Positions 28,204-38,269 of a stretch of 64,000 nt of DNA are shown here, piece by piece. The stretch's first letter is position 1. Each line of letters starts with the position of its first letter. The stretch comes from Pseudomonas lundensis (lineage in GTDB: Bacteria; Pseudomonadota; Gammaproteobacteria; Pseudomonadales; Pseudomonadaceae). Below the pieces are notes generated by a model that saw only the letters and a program-made list of their open reading frames with translations, searched no databases and was not told the origin of the DNA. Location: the NCBI RefSeq assembly GCF_001042985.1, contig NZ_JYKY01000003.1, positions 1 through 64,000 of the forward strand. The letters are read 5' to 3'. The position numbers were made by a program, and so were the translations under genes.

Positions 28204-28977
28204 TTAGCCACTGACCCTCACGGTGTGCTTGATCACAGGCTGGACGGGCCGTGGATCAATGGGAAACATCAATTGGAAGGCCACAATTTGTTCCTCCGAC
28301 ACTTCGACGGGCGTTTTCAAGATATGCCAGCGGACCTTTTCAGTGCAGGGCGGTACAGGCAAGCCTGCTCGGTAGGTGTAGTAATGACGCTGAGCAGGCA
28401 TAAAACGCTCCACATTCAACTGCCCTAACACATAGGCATCGCCCTTGTGTCGAGGCATGACCCCTAACAACTGAGCGAGACTGCTGTTTTCTTTTCCTTT
28501 TTTAAACTGAATGGCAATCACCGCCAGCGTGCCTTTTTTGTCGCGATGAACCAGATGCGCAGACAGGGGATAAATCTGACCCTGGATTTGCTCACCGCTG
28601 GGGGTATGGAAATGCAACTGCTCAAATTCGTAGACTTTATTGCCTAACCTCAGCTCACCTTTGAGGTCTGTACGAACTTCGAGCGTATGGCCGTTATGCC
28701 TGACAGTGGCCGGACCTCTGAAATAGCGGACCTGCAAGGGGGGCAAATCGGCAAGCACTGCATGCTCAATATTGATGGGCGACTGCTGTTCCCCGGCGCT
28801 ACACAACGCGTATTTTGGGTCCAGCGTGGCCAGGTGCTCTGCACGGGAAGGTGGGTTATAGCGCCAAGGCGCTTCCTCATCAGCCAAGGCAGAGTGATAG
28901 ACCATCAACGCCATTAACAAAAGGGTCGCCGCCAGGCGGTGATGTTTGATCGCTGACCGCTTCAAGACAAGATGCAT
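28204..28977 (-). CDS. periplasmic alpha-carbonic anhydrase homologue, altered active site
   Basis: A 257-residue protein with an uncleaved-length signal region to about Ala32. The alpha-carbonic anhydrase fold is clear: GEQQSPINI, the NGH segment (His97), zinc ligands His122 and His124 in LHFHTPS and His141 in SAHLVHRD, PPCTEKVRW and SEEQIVAF. The structural disulfide pair (Cys59, Cys211) is present. Catalytic positions are changed: where active enzymes have Ser-Leu-Thr-Thr-Pro-Pro there is GLPVPP (Pro207 for the gatekeeper Thr199, human CA II numbering); the gatekeeper Glu106 is Gly128; Glu117 is Ser139. It may bind zinc but hydrate CO2 poorly or not at all. Confidence 0.85.
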   Translation of the reverse strand: MHLVLKRSAIKHHRLAATLLLMALMVYHSALADEEAPWRYNPPSRAEHLATLDPKYALCSAGEQQSPINIEHAVLADLPPLQVRYFRGPATVRHNGHTLEVRTDLKGELRLGNKVYEFEQLHFHTPSGEQIQGQIYPLSAHLVHRDKKGTLAVIAIQFKKGKENSSLAQLLGVMPRHKGDAYVLGQLNVERFMPAQRHYYTYRAGLPVPPCTEKVRWHILKTPVEVSEEQIVAFQLMFPIDPRPVQPVIKHTVRVSG

Positions 28978-29119
28978 AAAAAGGCAGTCCGGTGAAGGTA
29001 ATGGAGCGCCCTATGTGAGGCTCAACAAGTCGATCATCTTGGGAGCTTCGAATGTATTTTTATGTAGGATTTATCCTGTGGGCTGGCAGAAAAAGCCTGA
29101 TTAATTGAACGAAAAAACC

Positions 29120-29157
29120 AAAAAACGCCGCGGGCTCAGGAGCCGGCGGCGTTTTTT
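29120..29157 (-). terminator. intrinsic terminator after spuI
   Basis: Perfect 12-bp outer stem AAAAAACGCCGC / GCGGCGTTTTTT with an inner GGCTC / GAGCC stem, ending in T6 on both strands. It lies 13 bases after the spuI stop and may act in both directions. Confidence 0.88.
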
Positions 29158-29170
29158 GTGCGCGATCCGT

Positions 29171-30547
29171 TTACACGGTGTGCAAGTACCAGTTGTATTC
29201 GAGGTCGGAGATGGAGTGTTCAAATTCTTCCAGCTCACTCTCTTTACAGGCGACAAAGATATCGATGTATTTGGGATCGATGTACTTGGCCATCACTTCG
29301 CTGTCGTCCAGCTCGCGCAGTGCATCACGCAAGTTGTTAGGCAGACTTTGCTCGTTCTGCTCGTAGCTGTTGCCTTCAACCGGAGCACCCGGTTCGATCT
29401 TGTTGGTCAGGCCGTGGTGAACACCGGCCAGAACAGACGCCATCAACAGGTACGGGTTGGCATCGGCGCCGGCTACCCGGTGCTCGATACGCACAGCGTC
29501 GGACGAACCCGTCGGAACGCGGATCGCGACCGTGCGGTTGTCCAGGCCCCAGCACGGTGAATTCGGCACGTAGAACTGTGCGCCAAAGCGACGGTAGGAG
29601 TTGACGTTAGGGCAAAGGAACGCCATTTGGGCGGGCAGGGTCTCCAGCACACCGCCGATTGCATGGCGCAATGCGGCGTTCTGCTCGGGATCCTCGCTGG
29701 CAAAAATGTTCTTGCCGTCTTTGTCCAGAATCGAAATGTGTACATGCAACCCGTTACCCGCCTGGCCCGGATAAGGCTTGGCCATGAATGTGGTGTCCAT
29801 CTCATGGTCGTAGGCGATGTTTTTAATCAGACGCTTGAGCAATACCGCATAGTCGCAAGCCTTGATCGGGTCGGCGACGTGGTGCAGGTTCACCTCGAAC
29901 TGAGCCGGGGCGCTTTCTTTAACGATGGCGTCAGCCGGGATGCCTTGCTCTTTCGCACCTTCCAGAATGTCCTGGAGGCAGTCGACGTATTCGTCGAGGT
30001 CGTCGATCAGGTAGACCTGAGTCGAATGCGGGCGTTTGCCAGAAATTGGCGAGCGAGGAGGTTGCGGACGACCGTTCACGTTCTCCTGGTCAATCAGGTA
30101 GAACTCCAGCTCGAACGCGGCGCAGATGGTCAGGCCAAGATCGTCGAATTTGGTCACGACTTGACGCAGTACTTCGCGGGGATCGGCGAAGAAAGGTTCA
30201 CCTTCAAGTTCGTGCATGGTCATGAGCAGTTGCGCAGTCGGGCGCTTTTGCCATGGTTCATTGCACAGGGTGTCAGGGATTGGATAACAGATTCGGTCTG
30301 CGTCACCGATGTCCAGACCCAGACCGGTGCTTTCCACCGTTGAGCCATTGATATCCAGAGCAAATAAAGAGGCTGGCAGGTTGATGCCTTTCTCGTAAAC
30401 CTTGTGGAGACTGGTACGTTCAATGCGCTTGCCGCGCACTACACCATTCATATCCGCAATTAGAAGGTCAACGTACAGAACCTCAGGATGTTCCTTAAGG
30501 AACGCGTTCGCTTCATTCAGCTGAACGGCACGCGGGGGTACCGACAT
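29171..30547 (-). CDS. spuI: gamma-glutamylpolyamine synthetase
   Basis: A 458-residue glutamine-synthetase-fold enzyme that ligates glutamate to putrescine or another polyamine using ATP, the first step of the gamma-glutamyl route. Marks: YVDLLIADMNGVVRGKRI (beta-grasp domain), AFELEFYL with metal-binding Glu, GNGLHVHISI with the catalytic loop His, and NVNSYRRFGAQFYVP plus RIEHRVAGADANPYLL. It lacks any adenylylation role and is shorter than GlnA. It lies divergent from spuA, the PA0296-PA0297 arrangement. AAAGGTG precedes the ATG. Substrate preference between polyamines cannot be read from the sequence. Confidence 0.93.
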   Translation of the reverse strand: MSVPPRAVQLNEANAFLKEHPEVLYVDLLIADMNGVVRGKRIERTSLHKVYEKGINLPASLFALDINGSTVESTGLGLDIGDADRICYPIPDTLCNEPWQKRPTAQLLMTMHELEGEPFFADPREVLRQVVTKFDDLGLTICAAFELEFYLIDQENVNGRPQPPRSPISGKRPHSTQVYLIDDLDEYVDCLQDILEGAKEQGIPADAIVKESAPAQFEVNLHHVADPIKACDYAVLLKRLIKNIAYDHEMDTTFMAKPYPGQAGNGLHVHISILDKDGKNIFASEDPEQNAALRHAIGGVLETLPAQMAFLCPNVNSYRRFGAQFYVPNSPCWGLDNRTVAIRVPTGSSDAVRIEHRVAGADANPYLLMASVLAGVHHGLTNKIEPGAPVEGNSYEQNEQSLPNNLRDALRELDDSEVMAKYIDPKYIDIFVACKESELEEFEHSISDLEYNWYLHTV

Positions 30548-30641
30548 GATGCAACACCTTTGTTGTTAAAAATATCAATCATTGAGCGCTACGGGTTTCA
30601 GTCAACCCGAACGGCATACCGAAGTCAAGCAGCCTGTTTTT

Positions 30642-30688
30642 CGCCCTAAAAAAGCGCTGAAAGGCCATTTTTGACGCTTTTTAGGGCG
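30642..30688. repeat. long near-perfect inverted repeat between spuI and spuA
   Basis: Left arm CGCCCTAAAAAAGCG (30642-30656) and right arm CGCTTTTTAGGGCG (30675-30688) are complementary except for one extra A, around an 18-base centre TGAAAGGCCATTTTTGA-like segment. It lies 95 bases upstream of the spuI start and 138 upstream of spuA. It could be a double operator for a polyamine-responsive regulator or an RNA hairpin in a leader. Confidence 0.6.
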
Positions 30689-30825
30689 CCATTCACTTAA
30701 AAAAAACCGTGCCGCCCGCAGGCTTGAGCGGGCCGTGTTGTATTTTTTACGGGGGTGTTGTGTAAAAAAATGAACAAGGCTAAGCTCGATTCAAACCCAT
30801 AACAGCAATAATACCGGGGTGTTAC

Positions 30826-31602
30826 ATGTCACGCCTGCCGTTAATCGGCGTCACCGCCTGCACCAAGCAGATCGGTTTGCATCCTTATCACATCACCGGT
30901 GACAAGTACGTGCGAGCAGTTGCGGTGGCAGCCAAAGGCTTGCCTCTGATCGTTCCGTCGTTGGCGGAGCTTATTGATCCGATCGATATTCTTGACGGTC
31001 TGGATGGCCTGCTCTTTACCGGGTCACCCTCCAATATCGAACCTCATTTGTATCACGGCCCGTCCAGCGCGCCTGGCACGCTGCATGACCCTGACCGTGA
31101 TCGCACCACCCTCCCCCTGATCCGTGCCGCGCTCGCCGCTGGCGTTCCCGTGCTTGGCATTTGCCGCGGGTTTCAGGAGTTGAATGTAGCCCTCGGCGGC
31201 TCGCTTCACCAGAAACTCCACGAAGTCGAGGGCTTCATCGAGCACCGCGAAGACCCGAGCGCCCCGGTTGACGTGCAGTACGCACCCAGCCACGCCATGC
31301 ACGTTCACCCCGGCGGCGTGCTAGCCGGTCTGGGCGTGCCGGCCGAATTCGCGGTCAATTCCATCCACACCCAGGGTATTGATCGCTTGGCCCCCTGCTT
31401 GCGGGTTGAAGCCACTGCGCCGGACGGTCTGGTGGAGGCGGTTTCGGTCGAAGGCGGCAAGGCTTTTGCTTTAGCTGTTCAGTGGCACCCCGAATGGCAG
31501 GTAAGCTCTAACCCGATTTACCTCGCCATCTTCCAGGCATTTGGAGATGCCTGCAGACGGCGCGCAACACAACGCGACGCCGATGCGTCAGTAAACGCCT
31601 GA
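30826..31602 (+). CDS. spuA: gamma-glutamyl-GABA hydrolase, class I amidotransferase (PuuD-like)
   Basis: A 258-residue class I glutamine-amidotransferase-fold hydrolase that releases GABA from gamma-glutamyl-GABA. The nucleophile Cys113 lies in LGICRGFQELN and the His of the triad in VQWHPEWQ. GSPSNIEPHLY is typical of PuuD. It is the first gene of the spuABCDEFGH series, with GGGGTGTTAC ahead of the ATG. spuB follows after 36 bases. Confidence 0.93.
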   Translation: MSRLPLIGVTACTKQIGLHPYHITGDKYVRAVAVAAKGLPLIVPSLAELIDPIDILDGLDGLLFTGSPSNIEPHLYHGPSSAPGTLHDPDRDRTTLPLIRAALAAGVPVLGICRGFQELNVALGGSLHQKLHEVEGFIEHREDPSAPVDVQYAPSHAMHVHPGGVLAGLGVPAEFAVNSIHTQGIDRLAPCLRVEATAPDGLVEAVSVEGGKAFALAVQWHPEWQVSSNPIYLAIFQAFGDACRRRATQRDADASVNA

Positions 31603-31638
31603 CTTATTCAAGTCAGGAAACTCAGCCCAGAGGCATTT

Positions 31639-32997
31639 ATGAGTAACAACCTCGACCAGCTCACCGATTGGTTGAAAGACCACAAGATCACAGAAGTCGA
31701 ATGCATGATCGCCGACCTTACCGGGATTACTCGCGGCAAGATCTCGCCGACCAACAAGTTCATTGCCGAAAAAGGCATGCGCCTGCCCGAGAGCGTATTG
31801 CTGCAGACCGTAACGGGCGACTACGTCGAAGACGACATCTATTACGAACTCCTCGATCCGGCCGACATTGATATGGTCTGCCGCCCCGACGAGAACGCCG
31901 TATTTCTCGTGCCATGGGCGATTGAACCCACGGCCCAGGTGATTCACGACACCTACGACAAGCAAGGCAACCCGATTGAGTTGTCGCCGCGCAACGTGCT
32001 GAAAAAGGTGCTTAAACTCTATGCCGACCACGGCTGGCAGCCCATCGTGGCGCCGGAAATGGAGTTTTACCTGACCAAGCGCAGCGACGACCCGGATTAT
32101 CCATTGCAGCCGCCAGTCGGTCGCTCGGGTCGCCCGGAAACCGGCCGTCAGTCCTTCTCTATAGAAGCCGCCAACGAATTCGATCCCCTGTTCGAAGATG
32201 TTTACGACTGGTGCGAACTGCAAGAGCTGGATCTGGACACCCTGATCCACGAAGACGGCACCGCGCAGATGGAAATCAACTTCCGTCATGGCGACGCGCT
32301 GTCGCTGGCCGACCAGATTCTGGTGTTCAAGCGCACCATGCGTGAAGCCGCGCTCAAGCACGACGTTGCCGCCACCTTCATGGCCAAGCCCATGACCGGC
32401 GAGCCCGGCAGTGCCATGCACTTGCACCAGAGCATCATCGACATCGAAACCGGCAAGAACGTCTTCTCTAATGAAGACGGCACCATGAGCACGCTGTTCC
32501 TCAATCACATCGGTGGTTTGCAGAAGTTCATTCCAGAGCTGCTGCCGCTGTTTGCACCGAACGTGAACTCCTTCCGCCGTTTCTTGCCTGACACCTCGGC
32601 ACCGGTGAACGTGGAGTGGGGTGAAGAGAACCGGACCGTGGGTCTGCGGGTGCCGGATGCCGGTCCGCAAAACCGTCGGGTCGAGAACCGTCTGCCGGGC
32701 GCCGACGCCAACCCGTATCTGGCGATTGCCGCCAGCCTGCTGTGTGGCTACATCGGCATGGTCGAAGGCGTTAATCCGAGCGCGCCGGTTGTCGGCCGCG
32801 GTTATGAGCGTCGCAACCTGCGCCTGCCGTTGACCATCGAAGATGCGCTTGAGCGCATGGAAAACAGCAAGACCATCGAGAAGTACCTGGGCACCAAGTT
32901 CATCACCGGCTACGTCGCGGTCAAACGTGCCGAGCATGAAAACTTCAAGCGCGTCATCAGTTCGTGGGAGCGGGAATTCCTGCTGTTCGCCGTCTGA
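31639..32997 (+). CDS. spuB: gamma-glutamylputrescine synthetase (GS-fold)
   Basis: A 452-residue glutamine-synthetase-like ligase, a paralogue of spuI. Marks: ECMIADLTGITRGKI, APEMEFYLTK with metal-binding Glu, GSAMHLHQSI, APNVNSFRRFLP and RVENRLPGADANPYLA. It probably acts on imported putrescine before SpuC and the later steps. The ATG follows CAGAGGCATTT. It lies between the hydrolase gene spuA and the aminotransferase gene spuC, all on one strand. Confidence 0.93.
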   Translation: MSNNLDQLTDWLKDHKITEVECMIADLTGITRGKISPTNKFIAEKGMRLPESVLLQTVTGDYVEDDIYYELLDPADIDMVCRPDENAVFLVPWAIEPTAQVIHDTYDKQGNPIELSPRNVLKKVLKLYADHGWQPIVAPEMEFYLTKRSDDPDYPLQPPVGRSGRPETGRQSFSIEAANEFDPLFEDVYDWCELQELDLDTLIHEDGTAQMEINFRHGDALSLADQILVFKRTMREAALKHDVAATFMAKPMTGEPGSAMHLHQSIIDIETGKNVFSNEDGTMSTLFLNHIGGLQKFIPELLPLFAPNVNSFRRFLPDTSAPVNVEWGEENRTVGLRVPDAGPQNRRVENRLPGADANPYLAIAASLLCGYIGMVEGVNPSAPVVGRGYERRNLRLPLTIEDALERMENSKTIEKYLGTKFITGYVAVKRAEHENFKRVISSWEREFLLFAV

Positions 32998-33052
32998 CAC
33001 GCCGGGGCCGCGCTTGGGAAGCGCGGCTCCCCACTGAGTAAAGGAGAGCCGT

Positions 33053-34417
33053 ATGACTAACAAGAACCCGCAAACCCGCGAATGGCAGAACCTCAGTAAC
33101 GATCACCACCTCGCGCCATTCAGCGACTTTAAGCAGTTGAAAGAAGTTGGCCCGCGCATCATCACTCACGCCAAGGGCGTGTACCTGTGGGACAGCGAAG
33201 GTCACAAGATTCTCGACGGCATGGCCGGCCTGTGGTGTGTGGCCATCGGTTACGGGCGTGACGAACTGGCCGACGCGGCCAGCAAGCAAATGCGCGAATT
33301 GCCCTACTACAACCTGTTTTTCATGACCGCCCACCCGCCCGTGCTGGAGCTGTCGAAGGTCATTGCCGAGATCGCGCCTGAAGGCATGAACCACGTGTTC
33401 TTCACCGGCTCGGGCTCCGAAGGCAACGACACCATGTTGCGCATGGTCCGCCACTACTGGGCGATCAAGGGCAAACCGAACAAGAAAGTCATCATCAGCC
33501 GCAAAAACGGTTACCACGGTTCGACCGTGGCCGGCGCCAGCCTGGGCGGCATGACCTACATGCACGAACAGGGCGACTTGCCGATCCCGGGCATCACCCA
33601 CATCCCGCAGCCTTACTGGTTCGGCGAAGGCGGTGACATGTCCCCGGAAGAATTCGGCATCTGGGCGGCCAATCAACTGGAAGAAAAAATCCTCGAAATC
33701 GGCGTCGAGAACGTCGGTGCCTTTATCGCTGAGCCCATTCAGGGTGCAGGCGGCGTGATCGTGCCGCCTGAAACCTACTGGCCGCGCATCAAAGAAATCC
33801 TCGCCAAATACGACATCCTGTTCGTGGCCGATGAAGTGATTTGTGGTTTTGGCCGCACCGGTGAGTGGTTCGGTAGCGATTTTTACGGCCTCAAGCCCGA
33901 CATGATGACCATCGCCAAAGGCCTGACCTCCGGCTATATCCCCATGGGCGGCCTGATCGTGCGCGATGAAGTCGTGAACGTGCTCAACGAAGGCGGTGAC
34001 TTCAACCACGGCTTTACCTATTCCGGTCACCCGGTGGCCGCTGCCGTTGCGCTGGAAAACATCCGCATCCTGCGCGATGAGAAAATTATCGAAAAGGTAC
34101 AGGCCGAAACGGCACCGTATTTGCAAAAGCGTTTACGCGAACTGAACGATCACCCGCTGGTGGGCGAAGTCCGAGGTGTCGGGATGTTGGGCGCCATCGA
34201 ACTGGTGCAGGACAAAGCCACGCGCAAACGTTATGAAGGCAAAGGGGTGGGCATGATCTGCCGCCAGTTCTGCTTTGATAACGGCCTGATCATGCGCGCC
34301 GTGGGCGACACCATGATTATTTCGCCACCGTTGGTGATCACCCGGGACGAGATTGATGAGCTGGTAACCAAGGCTCGTAAGTGCCTGGATCTGACCTTGG
34401 AAGTCCTGCAAGGTTAA
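33053..34417 (+). CDS. spuC: polyamine:pyruvate aminotransferase
   Basis: A 454-residue class III PLP aminotransferase that moves the amino group of putrescine (and related amines) to pyruvate. The PLP Lys is residue 289 in MTIAKGLTSGYIPMGG; FTGSGSEGNDTMLRM binds the cofactor phosphate, and LFVADEVICGFGRTG holds the Asp contacting the pyridine nitrogen. Length and sequence fit SpuC. AAAGGAGAGCCGT is a strong ribosome-binding site. A large inverted repeat follows the stop and separates it from the transporter genes. Confidence 0.95.
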   Translation: MTNKNPQTREWQNLSNDHHLAPFSDFKQLKEVGPRIITHAKGVYLWDSEGHKILDGMAGLWCVAIGYGRDELADAASKQMRELPYYNLFFMTAHPPVLELSKVIAEIAPEGMNHVFFTGSGSEGNDTMLRMVRHYWAIKGKPNKKVIISRKNGYHGSTVAGASLGGMTYMHEQGDLPIPGITHIPQPYWFGEGGDMSPEEFGIWAANQLEEKILEIGVENVGAFIAEPIQGAGGVIVPPETYWPRIKEILAKYDILFVADEVICGFGRTGEWFGSDFYGLKPDMMTIAKGLTSGYIPMGGLIVRDEVVNVLNEGGDFNHGFTYSGHPVAAAVALENIRILRDEKIIEKVQAETAPYLQKRLRELNDHPLVGEVRGVGMLGAIELVQDKATRKRYEGKGVGMICRQFCFDNGLIMRAVGDTMIISPPLVITRDEIDELVTKARKCLDLTLEVLQG

Positions 34418-34422
34418 CTGCT

Positions 34423-34478
34423 AGGCTTCGAGCGCAAGACAACTGCCGTTTTAAAGTAGGTAATTGCGCTCGAAGCCT
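34423..34478 (+). repeat. 15-bp perfect inverted repeat between spuC and spuD
   Basis: AGGCTTCGAGCGCAA (34423-34437) and TTGCGCTCGAAGCCT (34464-34478) are exact complements with a 26-base loop, beginning six bases after the spuC stop. There is no U-run after it. It may be an mRNA-stabilising or processing hairpin that sets transporter expression apart from that of the enzymes, or an inefficient terminator. Confidence 0.7.
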
Positions 34479-34601
34479 TAAGAATCAAGGCTCTTCCCTT
34501 GAAAGCCTGCCCCGGATCTTGCCAGACTAGCCGCCGGCTTTAGTCACCCTGAGATCAGGACGCTGAATCGGTGGTTTAAAAGAATAATTGGAGCATTACA
34601 G

Positions 34602-35714
34602 ATGAAGGCATCAGGTTTTAAGAACGCTGGCAAGACCCTTCTCGCCCTGTCCTTGATGGGTGTGATGGCTGGGGCAGCACAAGCAGCAGACAAAGTGCTG
34701 CACATCTACAACTGGTCCGATTACATCGCACCCGATACCGTGAAAAAGTTTGAAGACCAAACCGGTATCAAAGTGGTGTACGACGTGTTCGACAGCAACG
34801 AGACCCTGGAGGCCAAGCTGCTGGCGGGCAAGTCCGGCTACGACATCGTCGTGCCGTCCAACAATTTCCTGGCCAAGCAGATCAAGGCCGGGGTTTACCA
34901 GGAGCTGGACAAATCCAAGCTGCCTAACTGGAAAAACCTCGACCCTGCGTTGCTCAAGGCCGTTGGCGATGCCAGCGACAAAGACAACAAACACGCGTTC
35001 CCGTACATGTGGGGCACCATCGGCATTGGCTACAACCCTGAAAAGGTCAAGGCTGCCCTGGGTGTCGACACCATTGATTCATGGGACGTGCTGTTCAAGC
35101 CCGAGAACGCGGCCAAGCTCAAGAGCTGTGGCATCAGCTTCCTTGATTCGCCAACCGAGATGATCCCGGCTGCCTTGCATTACCTGGGTTATCCGACCAA
35201 TACGCAGGACAAAAAGCAATTGGCTGAAGCCGAAGCCCTGTTCCTGAAGATCCGTCCTTCGGTGGGTTACTTCCACTCCTCCAAGTACATCTCCGACCTG
35301 GCCAACGGCAACATCTGTGTCGCTGTGGGTTACTCGGGCGACCTTGAGCAGTCGATTTCCCGCGCCAAGGAAGCCGGTGACAAGGTCAAGCTCAAGTACG
35401 TGATTCCGAAAGAAGGCGCTGGCAGCTTCTATGACATGGTTGCCGTCCCCAAAGATGCCGAAAACGTGGACGCGGCTTACGCCTACATGAACTTCCTGAT
35501 GCAGCCGGAAGTGATGGCCGAAATCACCAACAGCGTACGTTTCCCGAACGGTAACAAGGCTGCAACGCCACTGGTGAATAAAGATATTTCGGGCGACCCG
35601 AGCATTTACCCGTCCGACGAGGTAAAAGCCAAGTTGTACGCAATCAGCGATTTGCCACCGGCCACCTTGCGGTTGCTGACCCGCAGCTGGACCAAAATCA
35701 AGTCGGGCAAGTAA
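34602..35714 (+). CDS. spuD: periplasmic putrescine-binding protein
   Basis: A 370-residue PotF-family binding protein with a signal peptide to about Ala29 ([11 protein letters not shown]). The mature protein begins [16 protein letters not shown] and has [13 protein letters not shown] and [16 protein letters not shown], shared with SpuE. At the position described as separating putrescine from spermidine binding it has Phe276 (GSFYDM), the putrescine-type residue. It feeds the SpuFGH permease. The 184-base gap upstream holds the inverted repeat and possibly a promoter. Confidence 0.92.
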   Translation: MKASGFKNAGKTLLALSLMGVMAGAAQAADKVLHIYNWSDYIAPDTVKKFEDQTGIKVVYDVFDSNETLEAKLLAGKSGYDIVVPSNNFLAKQIKAGVYQELDKSKLPNWKNLDPALLKAVGDASDKDNKHAFPYMWGTIGIGYNPEKVKAALGVDTIDSWDVLFKPENAAKLKSCGISFLDSPTEMIPAALHYLGYPTNTQDKKQLAEAEALFLKIRPSVGYFHSSKYISDLANGNICVAVGYSGDLEQSISRAKEAGDKVKLKYVIPKEGAGSFYDMVAVPKDAENVDAAYAYMNFLMQPEVMAEITNSVRFPNGNKAATPLVNKDISGDPSIYPSDEVKAKLYAISDLPPATLRLLTRSWTKIKSGK

Positions 35715-35924
35715 GCCATCTGGAGCGGCTGCACAAGGTTGCGATTGAGACAAAAGGACGCAGGCATTTGCCCTTTTGAAGGCCTTCAAGGCCCTATCGC
35801 AGCCTGGCGCAGCGGCCTCAGAAACCGGCCATCGCGCAATTAATCGCAGAAAACTTTGCTGTGCAGGTTTATCGAGGGTAAGTTGCGCGCCGGTTTTGTC
35901 TTTGGCGGTACTGCTGCCGTGTGA

Positions 35925-37058
<1,134 letters not shown>

Positions 37059-37126
37059 CCCTCTGGATCACCTATCCAAGGCCCGACCATCTGGATCGGG
37101 CTGCTAAATTTGTTGGGAGTTTCGTA

Positions 37127-38269
37127 ATGGCTGTTGCCTCCGGCGCCTATAAGAAAGCCCTCGAGGGCGACCAGACCCCTAAACAGGTACTGGTCAAAAT
37201 CGACCGGGTCACGAAAAAATTCGACGAGACGATTGCCGTGGACGACGTGTCCCTGGAAATCAACAAAGGCGAAATCTTCGCCTTGCTCGGCGGATCGGGA
37301 TCGGGCAAATCCACCTTGCTGCGTATGCTCGCCGGTTTCGAGCGCCCAACAGAGGGCCGTATCTTCCTCGACGGTGTGGACATCACGGACATGCCGCCGT
37401 ACGAGCGGCCGATCAACATGATGTTCCAGTCCTACGCGCTGTTTCCGCACATGACCGTGGCGCAGAACATCGCATTCGGTCTCAAGCAGGACAAAATGTC
37501 CAACGCCGAGATCGATGCCCGCGTGGGCGAGATGCTCAAGCTGGTGCACATGAGCCAGTACGCCAAGCGCAAGCCGCACCAGTTGTCCGGTGGCCAGCGC
37601 CAGCGTGTGGCCCTGGCCCGCTCGTTGGCCAAACGCCCGAAGCTGCTGCTGCTCGACGAACCGATGGGCGCGCTGGATAAAAAACTGCGTTCGCAAATGC
37701 AACTCGAACTGGTGGAAATCATCGAGCGCGTGGGCGTGACCTGCGTGATGGTGACCCACGACCAGGAAGAGGCCATGACCATGGCCCAGCGCATCGCGAT
37801 CATGCATTTGGGCTGGATTGCCCAGATCGGCAGCCCGATCGACATTTATGAAACCCCGGTCAGCCGACTGGTGTGCGAATTCATCGGCAACGTCAACCTG
37901 TTCGAAGGTGAAGTGGTCGACGACGCAGAAGGCTATGCCCGTATCAACTGCCCGGAGCTGGAGAACGACATCTACGTCGGTCACGGCATCAGCACCTCGG
38001 TGGAAGACAAGCATGTGACCTACGCGATTCGCCCGGAAAAAATGCTCGTCACCACTGAGAAGCCGACCTACGAGTACAACTGGTCGCGCGGCAAGGTGCA
38101 TGACATCGCGTACCTGGGCGGGCACTCGGTGTTCTACGTCGAACTGCCGAGCGGCAAGCTGGTGCAATCGTTTGTGGCCAACGCCGAACGCCGTGGCGCA
38201 CGCCCGACCTGGGACGACGAAGTTTACGTCTGGTGGGAAGACGATAGCGGCGTGGTACTGCGCTCATGA
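37127..38269 (+). CDS. spuF: polyamine ABC transporter ATPase (PotG-like)
   Basis: A 380-residue ATPase. Walker A is GGSGSGKST, the signature is LSGGQRQRVALARSL, Walker B is LLLLDEPMGALD and the switch His is in MVTHDQEEAMTMA. The C-terminal TOBE-like beta domain (about 290-380) is normal for PotA/PotG. GGGAGTTTCGTA precedes the ATG. The stop overlaps the spuG start (four bases), coupling the two. Confidence 0.96.
   Translation: MAVASGAYKKALEGDQTPKQVLVKIDRVTKKFDETIAVDDVSLEINKGEIFALLGGSGSGKSTLLRMLAGFERPTEGRIFLDGVDITDMPPYERPINMMFQSYALFPHMTVAQNIAFGLKQDKMSNAEIDARVGEMLKLVHMSQYAKRKPHQLSGGQRQRVALARSLAKRPKLLLLDEPMGALDKKLRSQMQLELVEIIERVGVTCVMVTHDQEEAMTMAQRIAIMHLGWIAQIGSPIDIYETPVSRLVCEFIGNVNLFEGEVVDDAEGYARINCPELENDIYVGHGISTSVEDKHVTYAIRPEKMLVTTEKPTYEYNWSRGKVHDIAYLGGHSVFYVELPSGKLVQSFVANAERRGARPTWDDEVYVWWEDDSGVVLRS

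Noticed and set aside
30714..30733. GC hairpin with flanking A and T runs between spuI and spuA, seen as a possible terminator
   Set aside because: The stem is only six base pairs and the T runs start seven or more bases away on either strand, so it does not fit an intrinsic terminator.
31588..33063. 491-codon open frame opposite spuB
   Set aside because: Shadow of a well-supported glutamine-synthetase-fold gene, with no ribosome-binding site or recognisable motif.
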